From contig CP119313.1 of the NCBI GenBank assembly GCA_029202485.1, positions 4,588,001 through 4,652,000 of the forward strand: 64,000 bases of DNA, read 5' to 3'. This document shows positions 34,972-44,573 of the stretch, one piece after another (the stretch's first letter is position 1; each line of letters begins with the position of its first letter). The stretch comes from Candidatus Pedobacter colombiensis (GTDB lineage: Bacteria > Bacteroidota > Bacteroidia > Sphingobacteriales > Sphingobacteriaceae). Below the pieces are notes generated by a model that was not told the origin of the DNA, searched no databases, and worked only from the letters and a program-made list of their open reading frames with translations. The position numbers were made by a program, and so were the translations under genes.

Positions 34972-35616
34972 ATGAAAAAAATGCTCCTGCTAGTAATAGC
35001 CATTGGCTTTAGTCTAGCGACCCAGGCCCAATATGAAAATGCCAAACAGGTATTCGAAAGCCCTAAACTTAAAGAAACGATCAAAACACACAAAGTAGTA
35101 GCAATTTTACCGTTTGACACCAAAATGGGCTTTAAAAAACAGCCTAAGGATTTTAACTATGAGGCGCATAAAGCAAAAGAAAAAGACATGGCTACATCCA
35201 TCCAATCCAGTATGTATACTTTTTTATTGCGGAAAGCAAAAAATTATACGGTTGAATTTCAGGATATAGACAGAACCAATACCTTGCTAAAGAAATCAAA
35301 AATGATTGACAGTCTGGATGTATTTACTAAAGAAGAAATTGCCAAAGTCTTGGGAGTAGATGCTGTGATTTATGGAAAATTTGAAACAGAACAAACTAAA
35401 TCAGAGGCAGGTGCAATTGTAACGACAGTACTATTTGGCGGCTTAGGAAGCAAAACAGGTTCAGGTGCCTTAACCATGATGGTTAGTGATGGCAAAAGCG
35501 GAGAATTATTGTGGCGTTTTTTCAAAAGCATGAATGACAGTATATTTACTTCCAGTGATGACTTAGTAGACAGGATGATGAGAAAAGTTTCCAGAAACTT
35601 CCCTTATTCAAATTAA
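34972..35616 (+). CDS. Secreted CsgG-like protein
   Basis: A 214-aa protein with a signal peptide (MLLLVIAIGFSLATQAQ) and no lipobox. The body resembles the CsgG/GNA1162-like fold used by curli-type or cell-envelope lipoproteins: VVAILPFDTKMGFKK early, EEIAKVLGVDAVIYGKFETEQ in the middle (the characteristic 'xGxDAVIxGxY' pattern) and a conserved MMVSDGKSGELLWRFFKS. The start at ATG 34972 is preferred over TTG 34963. It is a single gene between two terminator/convergent boundaries. Assignment rests on pattern only. Confidence 0.65.
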   Translation: MKKMLLLVIAIGFSLATQAQYENAKQVFESPKLKETIKTHKVVAILPFDTKMGFKKQPKDFNYEAHKAKEKDMATSIQSSMYTFLLRKAKNYTVEFQDIDRTNTLLKKSKMIDSLDVFTKEEIAKVLGVDAVIYGKFETEQTKSEAGAIVTTVLFGGLGSKTGSGALTMMVSDGKSGELLWRFFKSMNDSIFTSSDDLVDRMMRKVSRNFPYSN

Positions 35617-35650
35617 TAAAGCATTTCGATCAAAACTCTTGATGACTTGA

Positions 35651-38600
35651 TTAAAACAACCCCAACAAATCCTTTTTAGAAAGGGTCTTATAAATTGAGG
35701 TTTCCGTTTTGATCAGGTCATCTACCAGGTCTTTCTTGGTATGCTGCAACTTCATGATTTTGTCTTCAATCGTATCCGGACAAATTAACCTTACAGCCAC
35801 CACATTCTTTTCTTGTCCAATACGGTAAGTACGGTCGATCGCCTGGTTTTCTACAGCAGGATTCCACCATGGATCCACAATATAAACATAGTCGGCCTTG
35901 GTTAGATTCAAACCCACCCCACCTGCTTTTAAGCTGATCAGGAATACACGTACCTCGGGATTGTCCTGGAATGAAGCCACTACCGCTGCTCTATTCCTGG
36001 TTTGTCCAGTCAAGTACTCATGTGCAATACCCCGGTCATGAAGCTCTTTCCTGATCAGATCAAGCATACCTACAAACTGCGAAAAAACCAGGATCTTATG
36101 ATTGGGTGATTTACTTTCTATCTGCTCCAGTAACGTCTCCATTTTGGAAGAAGCATTGCCATAAAACTTATCATCCTTTAACAGTGCTGCCGAATTACAG
36201 ATTTGTCGCAGTCTGGTAATGCCCTGCAAAATATGCATACTGCTTTTTTTCAACTCATCTTCTGCAACTCCTTCTATATAATCTTTGATATCCTGCACCG
36301 CAGCTTCATAGACTTCTCGCTGCTCAATACCCATTTCGCAATAAATCACCATTTCCGTTTTATCCGGTAGTTCCTTAGCTACCTGTTCTTTGGTTCTGCG
36401 CAAAATAAAAGGACTAATCCTTTGTTGTAATTCCTTTGCGCGCTTCGACTCCTTAAACTGATCAATAGGTACCGAATATAATTCTTTAAACTGTTGCTTA
36501 CTCCCCAGTAAACCGGGACAGGCAAATGACAACTGTCCATATAAATCGAAAGTATTATTCTCTATCGGAGTACCCGTTAACACCACCTTATTACGGGACT
36601 GCAAAAGTCGTACGGCTTTGTAGCGCTGCGAATCAGGATTTTTAATTGTTTGCGACTCGTCCAAAAATACATAATTAAAGCGGTATGTTTTTAGAAAGCT
36701 AACATCAGCCAATAAAGTCCCATACGAAGTAAGAATAAGCTCATATTGATCAAATTCATAAATATTTCTCAACCTGTCGGCACCATAAATGGTGTGTACC
36801 CTAATAGAAGGTGCAAATTTGGCAACCTCCGCCTGCCAGTTAAAAATTAAAGAAGCCGGCACTACAACCAGATTGGTATTATGTGCCGATTTATCCCTTT
36901 GGGTAAGAATAAAAGCAATGATTTGTATGGTTTTACCAAGTCCCATATCATCAGCAAGGCAGGCCCCAAAATTAAAATCATCAAGGAAGTTAAGCCAGTT
37001 TACCCCATCTTGCTGGTATCCCCGCAACTCTGCATTTAAAGTATCCGGTATTTTTACCGGAGTAATGCCATCCGGTCCGGATAATTTTCCACGGTACATG
37101 ACCAGCTGGTCTTTTACGGCTTCATCAAAAAGCTGTTCTTCGTACAGCTCTGCGATCATATTATAATTGATCTTATGCGTATGTATACTATCGTCAACCA
37201 CCTCTCCCGCACTAAAGTAACCGGTAAATTTCTCTACCCACTCATCCGGCAAAATCCCCATCGTGCCATCGTCTAACTTGATAAAGTTACTTTTGTTGCG
37301 GATAGATTTATGCAAATGCTTTAAAGAGATCGCCTCGCCATTATATTCAACTTTTACAACCGTTTCAAACCAATCAATACCACTAATCACTTTAATGGAT
37401 ATATCAGCTTTATATGGACTCAGGTTATTATTGTTCAACTTGTTGAAACCCATAATGGTAATCCCCTTACTGCGCCATGCTTCAAAAGCGTCTAAAAACC
37501 ATCCAATATCCAGAAAATGTTTGCGATGCATATAAAAGCAATCCATCTTCATTTCTCCATCCAATTGCTCTTCAAAAAAAGGATGTTGTTTCGCAATGTT
37601 GGATACAAATTGCAACTCCTCCTCTTCATCTCTACGCAGCGTAAACGTACTGCCGTATTTATCCTTCGCAATGATCTGCTTTCTGGAAAGTACCGGTATT
37701 TCCGTGTTGCTGTAACGCATTACAGGAGTGATGAGTACAAAATCTTCCGACTCGGATAAATAGATCAGTTGCTCATTTTCCAGGTCATATCCCTTTTCTT
37801 CGATCTGTGTTTTTGTAGCCGGTTTTAAATATGAATAGTTGATTTTAACCTTTTCTTCCAGTTTTGAAAGAATGGTCTCATAAAATTCATCAAATTTCGA
37901 CTTATGGATCAGCATCCTATCGTAATGCTTTTTAAAGAAGTCGATTACCCGTAAAAAATCAGGATTATCAATCAGATAGAGGTTATTATCTAATCGAATA
38001 AAATAATGATGCTTAATCACCAGATCTTCAATTGCCAGTGATTGTCCATCCAGCATCAATCTGCCCGATACCTCATAAAAATCGCCTTTTTCATTAACAG
38101 ACAATATCAGATCGATCCCCAGTATTTTAAGCTTTACCCGAGTGATGGAGCTAGCGGATATATTGGCTGAGACTTTACTGTCGTGCATGTAAATATCCAA
38201 CCCAAGCGGATTTTTAGTCAATGCCTTTAATCCTTCCAGATCAGATTCCGAAGCTTCTGCATTATAATTGTTCTGAAATTTTAATATTCCATTCAGGAAT
38301 TTTAGCTCACTGCTATTTTCTGATCGCCAGATCAAGTCTGATGGATCAACAGCTTTCAAAGGATTTTTTACTTTACCATCCTTGCTCACTAAGCCTTCGT
38401 ACAGGGAAACGGTTAGGTGACTGTAAAAACGATGCTGACTAAAAACGACTATCGTTTTAGTATCCTTTTTAATCAAGCCCCCTGATGCAGATATAGGCCA
38501 TTCTTTAGCAGGCAATAGCGCCTCACCAAGTTCTTGCTTTGTTTTTTTATTAATCGGGAAAAGTCCTTTCATCTTAGGGCTTATCTCCAGCCCCCCTTTT

Positions 38601-39034
38601 ATATAGTCCATCTGGAAGTGGTCATCCAAATGTTTTTCATTTTCCAATCCATAATCAATCGCAAATTCTTTTAGTTTTTTATACCGTAGGGTTTCATCAA
38701 AAAATAAGCGTAAAGGCTGCCTGTTCATGATGTTATACAATACTTTTGCCTGGTGTTCACATAGCCCTTTAATTCCTGACATGCAGGTACAAGACAACAT
38801 TACACGATCCTTGGTTTGTGTAACGGTTACCACCTGACTGTCCATAGAGACCATTGTATCCCTAAAAACAGCAAAATTTACAGTAATCTCTGTAGGAGAA
38901 AGCTCATAAAACCCCTTCACTCCTGTATCCGCACCAACTTTATTGTGTTTTAAAATTTCTGATATGGTTAATGCCGAAATGTTAAAATTCGCCAAAGTAT
39001 AATCATGTGTTGGGGTATTGATTTCTTTCTCCAC
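35651..39034 (-). CDS. SNF2-family DNA helicase with SWIM zinc finger
   Basis: A 1127-aa protein. The N-terminal part holds a SWIM-type zinc finger, CTCMSGIKGLCEHQAKVLY (about residues 82-100; CxCx(n)CxH). A long middle region (about 110-640) has no clear match. The SNF2 ATPase begins near residue 670: DDMGLGKTIQ (Walker A), DESQTIKN (Walker B; DESQ instead of DEAH), TGTPIENN, and the helicase C part with SLKAGGVGLNLTKADYVY and DRTYRIGQ. It probably remodels nucleoprotein or transcription complexes; no restriction or defence genes lie beside it. Confidence 0.92.
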   Translation of the reverse strand: MEKEINTPTHDYTLANFNISALTISEILKHNKVGADTGVKGFYELSPTEITVNFAVFRDTMVSMDSQVVTVTQTKDRVMLSCTCMSGIKGLCEHQAKVLYNIMNRQPLRLFFDETLRYKKLKEFAIDYGLENEKHLDDHFQMDYIKGGLEISPKMKGLFPINKKTKQELGEALLPAKEWPISASGGLIKKDTKTIVVFSQHRFYSHLTVSLYEGLVSKDGKVKNPLKAVDPSDLIWRSENSSELKFLNGILKFQNNYNAEASESDLEGLKALTKNPLGLDIYMHDSKVSANISASSITRVKLKILGIDLILSVNEKGDFYEVSGRLMLDGQSLAIEDLVIKHHYFIRLDNNLYLIDNPDFLRVIDFFKKHYDRMLIHKSKFDEFYETILSKLEEKVKINYSYLKPATKTQIEEKGYDLENEQLIYLSESEDFVLITPVMRYSNTEIPVLSRKQIIAKDKYGSTFTLRRDEEEELQFVSNIAKQHPFFEEQLDGEMKMDCFYMHRKHFLDIGWFLDAFEAWRSKGITIMGFNKLNNNNLSPYKADISIKVISGIDWFETVVKVEYNGEAISLKHLHKSIRNKSNFIKLDDGTMGILPDEWVEKFTGYFSAGEVVDDSIHTHKINYNMIAELYEEQLFDEAVKDQLVMYRGKLSGPDGITPVKIPDTLNAELRGYQQDGVNWLNFLDDFNFGACLADDMGLGKTIQIIAFILTQRDKSAHNTNLVVVPASLIFNWQAEVAKFAPSIRVHTIYGADRLRNIYEFDQYELILTSYGTLLADVSFLKTYRFNYVFLDESQTIKNPDSQRYKAVRLLQSRNKVVLTGTPIENNTFDLYGQLSFACPGLLGSKQQFKELYSVPIDQFKESKRAKELQQRISPFILRRTKEQVAKELPDKTEMVIYCEMGIEQREVYEAAVQDIKDYIEGVAEDELKKSSMHILQGITRLRQICNSAALLKDDKFYGNASSKMETLLEQIESKSPNHKILVFSQFVGMLDLIRKELHDRGIAHEYLTGQTRNRAAVVASFQDNPEVRVFLISLKAGGVGLNLTKADYVYIVDPWWNPAVENQAIDRTYRIGQEKNVVAVRLICPDTIEDKIMKLQHTKKDLVDDLIKTETSIYKTLSKKDLLGLF

Positions 39035-39108
39035 CTGCTACGCTTAATATAATCAATAAAAAATCTAATCTAAAATACGTCACGATCTTGCCAAATCGGT
39101 TTAATAAT

Positions 39109-39133
39109 CTGTTTATTTGTATATAGTAAACAG
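39109..39133. promoter_or_regulatory. Inverted repeat upstream of the TMEM220-ebo genes
   Basis: CTGTTTA (39109-39115) and TAAACAG (39127-39133) form a 7-bp inverted repeat with an 11-bp spacer, 28 bp before the first ATG (39161). The layout suits a dimeric regulator, but no such regulator is encoded nearby. Confidence 0.3.
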
Positions 39134-39160
39134 AACCACACAAATATAAACTTCATTGTC

Positions 39161-39532
39161 ATGCTACTGAGTATTTTAAACTCCATTTTTTGCATTGCCT
39201 TCATTTTATTCGCTTATGTAAACTTAAACGATAACGATTCCTGGCTTTGGGTACCGATCTATATGGTTGCATCCATTTGTTGTGGATTTGCCATATTTAA
39301 TCATTTTTATCCTACTGTATATCTGGCAGCCATATCTTTCTATATGATTTATGCTGTACTTTTATTTTTTACGAAGGACGGCGTGCGCGACTGGATACTG
39401 CGGTATAAAAGTCCGAGTCTGGTAGAAAGTATGCAGGCCACAAAGCCTTACATAGAAAAAACGAGAGAGTTTTTCGGCTTACTAATTATTAGTGGAGCAC
39501 TGGCGATTAACTATTTTGTAGCCATTAACTAA
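39161..39532 (+). CDS. TMEM220-family membrane protein
   Basis: A 123-aa integral membrane protein with about four hydrophobic segments (LLSILNSIFCIAFILFAYV, WVPIYMVASICCGFAIF, YLAAISFYMIYAVLLFF and a C-terminal one). The FAYVNLNDNDSWLWVPIYM segment matches the TMEM220 family (transmembrane family 220), whose function is unknown. It lies 6 bp before eboA on the same strand and is probably co-transcribed with the ebo cluster. Confidence 0.82.
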   Translation: MLLSILNSIFCIAFILFAYVNLNDNDSWLWVPIYMVASICCGFAIFNHFYPTVYLAAISFYMIYAVLLFFTKDGVRDWILRYKSPSLVESMQATKPYIEKTREFFGLLIISGALAINYFVAIN

Positions 39533-39538
39533 AAGAAT

Positions 39539-40219
39539 ATGCCTGCAACAGAGATAAGAAGTCTAGCGGAACTTTTCCATCAAATCATTAAGCGAAACCT
39601 AAACAGCGATGCCTGGTCCTGGCTTGAAAAAAAGGTCAATTTAGTAAAGACTGAAGAAAGATCCGTGCAATTAAACCTTAGCTTCTCTCAGCTTCCGCGA
39701 ATTACGGGTAGGAATATTGTGGAGCTAAAAAATAATGAAGCAGCAGAGATTACATTATTGGTGCCGGACCTCGAGATTGATCATTGGACAATAGACCGGC
39801 TCTGTCGCGTTTGGCTTTTAATGCAGCTCCCTGCTGGTGATAAAGAAACTTACTTAAAAAAGATTAATGGATTATTTGCTGTTGCAGAAATGAATGAGCA
39901 AGTTGCTTTATATACTGCTTTGCCTTTTTATGGTTATCCTGAAGAGTGGATCGCAAAATGCGAAGAAGGAGTAAGGAGTAACATTGGAACCGTACTAGAA
40001 GCCATTATGTACCATAATCCTTATCCGGCTAAATTCCTATCCATACCATCATGGAACCAACTGGTGTTAAAAGCCTTTTTTATGGAGAAAGAAGTGAGCA
40101 AGATCTACGGACTTTACGAAAGGGTAAACCCGGCATTGTCTGAAACCTTATTGGATTATGTACAGGAACGTCTGGCTGCGCATAGAACCGTAGCACCGGA
40201 GATTTATCAATTGACATAA
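39539..40219 (+). CDS. eboA: EboA-domain protein
   Basis: A 226-aa protein that matches EboA by position and by pattern. It is mostly alpha-helical: SLAELFHQIIKRNLNSDAWSWLEKK at the N terminus and PFYGYPEEWIAKCEEGVRSNIGTVLEAIMYHNPYPAKF in pieces in the middle, which is the best-conserved part. No catalytic motif is evident. EboA starts the six-gene ebo cluster seen in cyanobacteria, algal plastids and diverse bacteria; its molecular role is unknown. Confidence 0.85.
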   Translation: MPATEIRSLAELFHQIIKRNLNSDAWSWLEKKVNLVKTEERSVQLNLSFSQLPRITGRNIVELKNNEAAEITLLVPDLEIDHWTIDRLCRVWLLMQLPAGDKETYLKKINGLFAVAEMNEQVALYTALPFYGYPEEWIAKCEEGVRSNIGTVLEAIMYHNPYPAKFLSIPSWNQLVLKAFFMEKEVSKIYGLYERVNPALSETLLDYVQERLAAHRTVAPEIYQLT

Positions 40220-40250
40220 CAAATGAACCAACAACTATAAAATTTGAAAT

Positions 40251-41237
40251 ATGTGCTGTAATGAGAATTTTGAGGAAAGAAACCAAGGGAAAAAGATACA
40301 AACTACCCTTGACCTGAACGACATCAATGGGATGAAGTTTTTCGATCCGCATGTACACATGACTTCCCGTACTACGGACGATTATCAGGCCATGGCCGAT
40401 GCCGGTATTGTGGCACTGATAGAACCAGCCTTTTGGCTTGGACAACCACGAACCGGGGTAGATAGCTTTACCGATTATTATAGCAGCCTGATTGGCTGGG
40501 AAAGGTTCAGGTCATCGCAATTTGGTATTAAACACTATTGTACCATAGGACTAAATTCTCGTGAGGCCAACAATGAAAAACTGGCTGAACAGGTAATTGA
40601 AATTTTGCCACAGTTTATTTTTAAGGAAGGTGTAGTGGGGATTGGCGAAATCGGTTTTGATGATCAGACCGCAGCCGAAGAGAAATATTTTCGACTACAA
40701 CTAGATTTGGCGCTGGAGGCTGCACTACCGGTACAAATCCACACGCCACATCGCGATAAGAAAAAAGGCACACAACGGAGCATGGACATTGCCATTGAAC
40801 AAGGTTTACCCCCGCACATGGTTATCGTAGATCATAACAATGAGGAAACAGTAAAAGAAGTACTCGACAGAGGTTTTTGGGCAGCCTTTACCATTTACCC
40901 TTTTACAAAAATGGGAAATGAACGTATGGTAGAGGTGGTTAAACAATATGGTTCGGAAAGAATCATGATCAATTCTGCCGCTGATTGGGGGATTAGCGAT
41001 CCTTTGGCTATCCCTAAAACTGCCGCTTTAATGAAAAGATCCGGAATTAGCTTAACTGATATTGAACTGGTTACCTATCGCAATGCCATTACTGCATTTG
41101 CACAAAGTGGCCAGATTAATGAGGATGATTTTATTACGGTTAAAAATATTGATCAGAGCCAGAAATTTGCCAGCAATTCCATCTTACGTGGTGGACAACA
41201 ACCAAGAATAGACAAGAACTCAATCATCATTTCATAA
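40251..41237 (+). CDS. eboB: TatD-family hydrolase EboB
   Basis: A 328-aa TIM-barrel metal-dependent hydrolase. Metal ligands are visible: FFDPHVHMTSRTTDD (HxH) near residue 32, GEIGFDDQ, QIHTPHRDK and IVDHNNEET, with the terminal Asp in NSAADWGISDP. The first 27 residues (MCCNENFEERNQGKK...) are not typical; the family often starts at MKFFDPHVH, so the ATG at 40332 is a real alternative. It follows eboA by 31 bp. The substrate is unknown; the barrel is related to nucleases and amidohydrolases. Confidence 0.87.
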   Translation: MCCNENFEERNQGKKIQTTLDLNDINGMKFFDPHVHMTSRTTDDYQAMADAGIVALIEPAFWLGQPRTGVDSFTDYYSSLIGWERFRSSQFGIKHYCTIGLNSREANNEKLAEQVIEILPQFIFKEGVVGIGEIGFDDQTAAEEKYFRLQLDLALEAALPVQIHTPHRDKKKGTQRSMDIAIEQGLPPHMVIVDHNNEETVKEVLDRGFWAAFTIYPFTKMGNERMVEVVKQYGSERIMINSAADWGISDPLAIPKTAALMKRSGISLTDIELVTYRNAITAFAQSGQINEDDFITVKNIDQSQKFASNSILRGGQQPRIDKNSIIIS

Positions 41238-41244
41238 TCTCATC

Positions 41245-42159
41245 ATGAAGAAACTATTGGGCTACCTGAGGCTAATGCGCCCGGCCAATGTGGTTACAGC
41301 TGTTGCCGATGTAATGGCAGGAATAGCCATTGCGGGTTATTTTGTACAATTGGCTCCCGGAAGTTTTGGTTGGGGAAATGGGCCACAAATTTCACTCCTT
41401 CCTGTTATCCTGTTGTGTATAGCTACCATAGGCCTTTATAGTGGTGGAATTATCCTTAACGATGTTTTTGATACTGATCTGGATAAAATTGAACGGCCCG
41501 AGCGCCCCATTCCAAGTGGACTAGTTTCCAAAAAAGCAGCAACCATTTTTGGCGGCATCTTTTTCTTTATCGGCGTTTTTGCAGCAGGTCTTTATAATCC
41601 AAATTCTCAGTATCTTGCCGTGGCCATTATGGTATCCTGTCTGATTTATAATAAATTCCTAAAACACAGTGCTATTTTTGGTCCATTAAATATGGGGCTA
41701 TGCCGTGGTTTAAATTTACTGTTAGGCATAAGTATCATCCCAACAGAAATACAACACTGGTGGTTTTTAGCTATTGTACCCATCATTTATATCGCTGCAA
41801 TTACCATGATTAGCAGAGGTGAGGTTCATGGGGGAAATAAAAAAACGCTTTACTTTGCTTCATTGCTCTATGTTATAGTAATTGCGGCTATTTTAGTAGT
41901 AGCACAAACCAATGGCAACCTGCTACCTGCGCTTATTTTTATAGTTCCATTTAGCTTAATGATTTTTACACCCCTTTTTATTGCCATCCAATATCCGCTT
42001 GGCAAAAACATTGGGAAAACCGTAAAATCAGGAGTTATTGCCCTAATTCTAATGAACGCATCCTGGGCTGCAGCATTTGGCATATGGAACGTTGCTATAT
42101 TTATTGTGATTTTATTACCTATATCATTACTATTAGGCAAAGCCTTTGCCGTTACCTAG
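41245..42159 (+). CDS. eboC: UbiA-family prenyltransferase EboC
   Basis: A 304-aa membrane protein with about eight hydrophobic segments. The first prenyl-diphosphate-binding motif is NDVFDTDLDKIERPERPIPSG near residue 72 (NDxxDxxxD). The second Asp motif usual in UbiA enzymes is replaced by ISRGEVHGGNKKT near residue 192, so catalysis may differ. Family members attach a prenyl chain to an aromatic or polyol acceptor. Genes on both sides (eboB, eboD) suggest the acceptor is a cyclic polyol-like compound, but this is inference. Confidence 0.88.
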   Translation: MKKLLGYLRLMRPANVVTAVADVMAGIAIAGYFVQLAPGSFGWGNGPQISLLPVILLCIATIGLYSGGIILNDVFDTDLDKIERPERPIPSGLVSKKAATIFGGIFFFIGVFAAGLYNPNSQYLAVAIMVSCLIYNKFLKHSAIFGPLNMGLCRGLNLLLGISIIPTEIQHWWFLAIVPIIYIAAITMISRGEVHGGNKKTLYFASLLYVIVIAAILVVAQTNGNLLPALIFIVPFSLMIFTPLFIAIQYPLGKNIGKTVKSGVIALILMNASWAAAFGIWNVAIFIVILLPISLLLGKAFAVT

Positions 42160-42170
42160 TTAACAATCTT

Positions 42171-43349
42171 ATGAGTTATTTAGAACAGTCTTTCAGCGTC
42201 AAATTCGACTATAAAATATACTTTACCAATTCCCTTTTTGAAGGCACAAATACCAGCCTTGTCAACTTTTTTAAAGGAAGACCGGCAGAAGGAAGTCAAA
42301 AAATATATTTTGTTATTGATGAAGGAGTAACCATTGTGCATCCAACCCTTATAAATGACATCAAAGCTTATTTTGATCTGCACCGCGAAGTAAACCTGAT
42401 TAATGATATCATGATCGTTCCCGGTGGCGAAGCCTCAAAAAACGATACCAACTTATTTGATCTGCTGGTTGGCGCAGTAGATGTTCATGGTATAGACCGA
42501 CACTCCTATATTGCCGCCATTGGTGGAGGTGCTGTACTTGACCTGGTTGGCTATGCTGCCGCAGTGTCGCACAGAGGCATTAAACACATCCGTATTCCTA
42601 CTACAGTATTGTCGCAAAACGACTCCGGAATTGGCGTTAAAAACGGCATCAATTACAAAGGAAAGAAGAACTTTCTGGGCACCTTTGCCCCTCCCGCTGC
42701 CGTATTTAATGATGAACAATTTTTACTCACTTTAACCGACAGGGATTACCGTTCAGGAATTTCAGAAGCTATAAAAGTTGCCCTTATTAAAGATCCGGAG
42801 TTTTTTTACTGGATAGAAAATCATGCTGATGAACTGGCTTCAAGGCATACCGGCAGCATGAACTACCTGATTAAACATTGTGCAAAACTACATTTAGACC
42901 ATATTGCCGGAGCCGATCCCTTTGAAACCGGATCAGCAAGGCCATTAGATTTTGGTCATTGGAGCGCCCATAAACAGGAACAACTTAGTCAATTTAGTGT
43001 TTTACATGGGGAAGCTGTAGCCATGGGAATTGCGCTCGACAGCACTTATTCCTTTTTTGCAGGCTTACTAACGGAGGATAAATTGCAACGCATATTGTCT
43101 GTATTGTTGCGACTTTCTTTCGAAATCACTGATCCTATTATCCAGGTTAACGATGATCAATCACCAATTTTAAAAGGGTTAGGTGAATTTCAGGAGCATT
43201 TGGGCGGTAAACTAACCATCACGTTACTAACTGACCTGGGTACTGGAAAAGAAGTGCATGAAATGGATCATCAGCTACTAATTAAAGCAAGCGGCTATGT
43301 CTCAGATTTTGCCAAAAAACATGTCATTTTAGATTCTATAAATCAATAG
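42171..43349 (+). CDS. eboD: Sugar phosphate cyclase (3-dehydroquinate synthase-like) EboD
   Basis: A 392-aa member of the dehydroquinate synthase superfamily. NAD-binding GGGAVLDLVGYAAAVSHRG is near residue 121. Metal ligands are Glu in SEAIKVAL, His in DFGHWSAHKQEQLS and His in LHGEAVAMG. Where true AroB has TTLLAxxDSSVGGKT, this has TTVLSQNDSGIGVKNGIN, so it is not a housekeeping AroB but a specialised cyclase making a different cyclic product. The frame is open to 42084, but SYLEQSFSVKFDYKI from ATG 42171 is the natural start. Confidence 0.9.
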   Translation: MSYLEQSFSVKFDYKIYFTNSLFEGTNTSLVNFFKGRPAEGSQKIYFVIDEGVTIVHPTLINDIKAYFDLHREVNLINDIMIVPGGEASKNDTNLFDLLVGAVDVHGIDRHSYIAAIGGGAVLDLVGYAAAVSHRGIKHIRIPTTVLSQNDSGIGVKNGINYKGKKNFLGTFAPPAAVFNDEQFLLTLTDRDYRSGISEAIKVALIKDPEFFYWIENHADELASRHTGSMNYLIKHCAKLHLDHIAGADPFETGSARPLDFGHWSAHKQEQLSQFSVLHGEAVAMGIALDSTYSFFAGLLTEDKLQRILSVLLRLSFEITDPIIQVNDDQSPILKGLGEFQEHLGGKLTITLLTDLGTGKEVHEMDHQLLIKASGYVSDFAKKHVILDSINQ

Positions 43350-43350
43350 T

Positions 43351-44557
43351 ATGAAAGTAAATACAGGCCATCTAACCTATTGTACCAATATTCATGCAGG
43401 CAAAAACTGGAAGGAAGATTTTAATGCATTGCAACAGAACTTTCCTGCTATAAAACGAACAGTTGCCCCAAATCAGCCATTGGGCCTGGGATTAAGACTC
43501 TCTCATGAAGCCAGTCTGGAATTAAGGGATAAGGAAATCTTACTTCAATTTAAACAGTGGTTAACAGAAAATGAGGCCTATTTTTACCATGAATGGCTTC
43601 CCTTATGGAGACTTTCATCATACCATTGTTAAAGAGCAGGTGCATACACCGGATTGGACTACAGATGAGCGTAGAGATTATACCATTAGATTGTTTCATA
43701 TTCTGAAAGCACTATTACCAGAAGGTATGGACGGAGGCATTTCTACTTCCCCACTTAGTTACAGACATTGGTTTAAAAACGATGCCGATTTAAGCGCGGC
43801 AAAGAAAGCGGCAACACTAAACATCATTACTGTGATCAGGGAACTCATTGCCATTCATCAGGAGAGCGGACAACTCCTCCATCTTGATATTGAGCCTGAA
43901 CCGGACGGGATATTGGAGACAGGAAGAGAATTTATCGATTGGTTTCAAAACGACCTTTTGTCATTTGGAACGCCAATTCTTGCAGGACAACTTAATATTT
44001 CAAAGGAGGAAGCTACATCCCTTATAAAAAAACACCTCTGCCTGTGCTATGATGTTTGCCATTTCGCCATTGGTTACGAAAACCATAAAGCTGTATTGAC
44101 TGAACTGGAACAAAAGGAGATCGGTGTTGGCAAGATCCAGATCAGCGCCGCACTGAAAGCTAATTTAAGTGGTTCACCAGCAGAAAGAGCAGCTATAAAA
44201 ACCAGTTTCTCCACCTTCAATGAACCCACCTATTTACACCAGGTTGTTGCCTTAAAAAAGGATGGTTCATTAATCCGGTACCCCGACCTGCCCCAGGCAC
44301 TTGAAGATGTTGACAGCAAAAATATTGAAGAATGGCGCTCGCATTTTCATGTACCCATTTCAATTCAAGAAATCGGATTACTACAGTCTACTCAAGACGA
44401 TATTACTACCCTGCTTGAGCTACAAAAAAGCAAACCTTTCACCAACCACCTGGAAATAGAAACCTACACCTGGGAGGTTTTACCTGAGCAATTAAAATTA
44501 CCGATTGCCCAATCGATCAGCAATGAGTTAAACTGGGTAATTGATACCTTGGCATAG
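43351..44557 (+). pseudogene. eboE: EboE, TIM-barrel metabolite-traffic protein, frameshifted
   Basis: Two overlapping frames make one gene. The first (from 43351) reads MKVNTGHLTYCTNIHAGKNW and ends as an out-of-frame tail after ENEAY; the second, in frame +1, continues with FTMNGFPYGDFHHTIVKEQV to the stop at 44557. Removing one T from TTTTT (43581-43585) restores NEAYFTMNGFPYG and a single 401-aa EboE of full family length. Both halves look well conserved and contain no stops. It may be a recent mutation, a sequencing error or a slippage site. EboE has a xylose-isomerase-like barrel; its reaction is unknown. Confidence 0.85.
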
Positions 44558-44573
44558 ATACAATTTGTTTAAG

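Noticed and set aside
35651..39034. SNF2 helicase as part of a defence island
   Set aside because: Neighbours are a CsgG-like protein and the ebo cluster; no methylase, nuclease, PLD or other defence gene is present.
43351..44557. eboE as a case of programmed frameshifting
   Set aside because: No slippery heptamer, stop codon or stimulatory hairpin typical of programmed +1 shifting was seen at 43581-43585; a one-base insertion explains the data better.
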